DNA from: Legionellaceae bacterium
Lineage (GTDB): Bacteria > Pseudomonadota > Gammaproteobacteria > Legionellales > Legionellaceae
Direction of reading: 5' to 3'
Assembly: GCA_029212505.1 (NCBI GenBank)
Contig: JARGOS010000012.1
Location: 1 to 44,390 of the forward strand
DNA length: 44,390 nucleotides
Position numbers and translations under genes: made by a program. Under the pieces are notes generated by a model. That model was not told the DNA's origin and did not search any database. It saw only the letters and a program-made list of their open reading frames with translations. Shown here in pieces: positions 44,388 through 44,390 of this stretch. How positions within the stretch are numbered: the stretch's first letter is position 1; each line of letters starts with the position of its first letter.

Positions 44388-44390
44388 AGA

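Overview
The window looks like a chromosomal segment of a gammaproteobacterium with moderate to low GC. Housekeeping neighbourhoods typical of that class are present: coaBC-dut-algC, rhodanese-secB-gpsA, argS-SPOR protein, lolB-tRNA-prs, fis, zipA, and sdhCDAB-sucABCD. Several accessory genes (a membrane-bound J-domain protein, lysine- and asparagine-rich orphans, a small outer-membrane barrel) recall Legionellales or Coxiellaceae relatives. That placement is an impression from gene content, not a measurement.

Layout. 1-60: a hairpin resembling the right end of an IS200/IS605-type element, cut by the window edge. 72-4400: sdaA, then an accessory block on the minus strand (GH18-like secreted protein, outer-membrane barrel, two-helix membrane protein), then yggX. 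4402-5374: tRNA-Phe with a strong promoter, followed by an orphan gene with its own near-consensus promoter. 5382-9071: a glutamate-synthase-like flavoprotein, an N-terminal APRT fragment, a decayed hemE 3' fragment and a membrane J-domain protein. 9167-17652: hemE, folB, a motif-degenerate heavy-metal P-type ATPase whose end runs antisense through folB, an SPOR protein, argS, a rhodanese, secB and gpsA. 17667-23535: zipA, a fatty-acid desaturase, divergent plsC, coaD, lolB, tRNA-Gln, prs and fis. 23638-27120: a DUF945 protein, an MFS transporter and an RMF-like protein with a membrane tail. 27274-37360: one long minus-strand TCA-cycle operon, sdhC-sdhD-sdhA-sdhB-sucA-sucB-sucC-sucD-pdxH, preceded by an extended -10 promoter. 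37426-44265: an orphan gene, algC-dut-coaBC and a three-gene ABC exporter, with a bidirectional terminator at the right edge.

The genes cover central carbon metabolism (2-oxoglutarate to fumarate with ubiquinone reduction), cofactor synthesis (haem, folate, CoA, PLP), envelope and lipid work (desaturase, PlsC, LolB, ZipA, SecB) and nucleotide supply (PRPP synthetase, dUTPase). The parts most worth a second look are the P-type ATPase that has lost or changed most catalytic motifs while staying open, the duplicated hemE 3' end flanking the J-domain gene, the RMF-like domain joined to a membrane segment, the possible IS605-type end just before sdaA, and the density of short tandem duplications (6-, 7-, 8-, 11- and 12-mers) in spacers and disordered linkers. 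No CRISPR array, rRNA, complete insertion sequence or recognisable riboswitch was found, and no gene-free stretch exceeds 300 bases.
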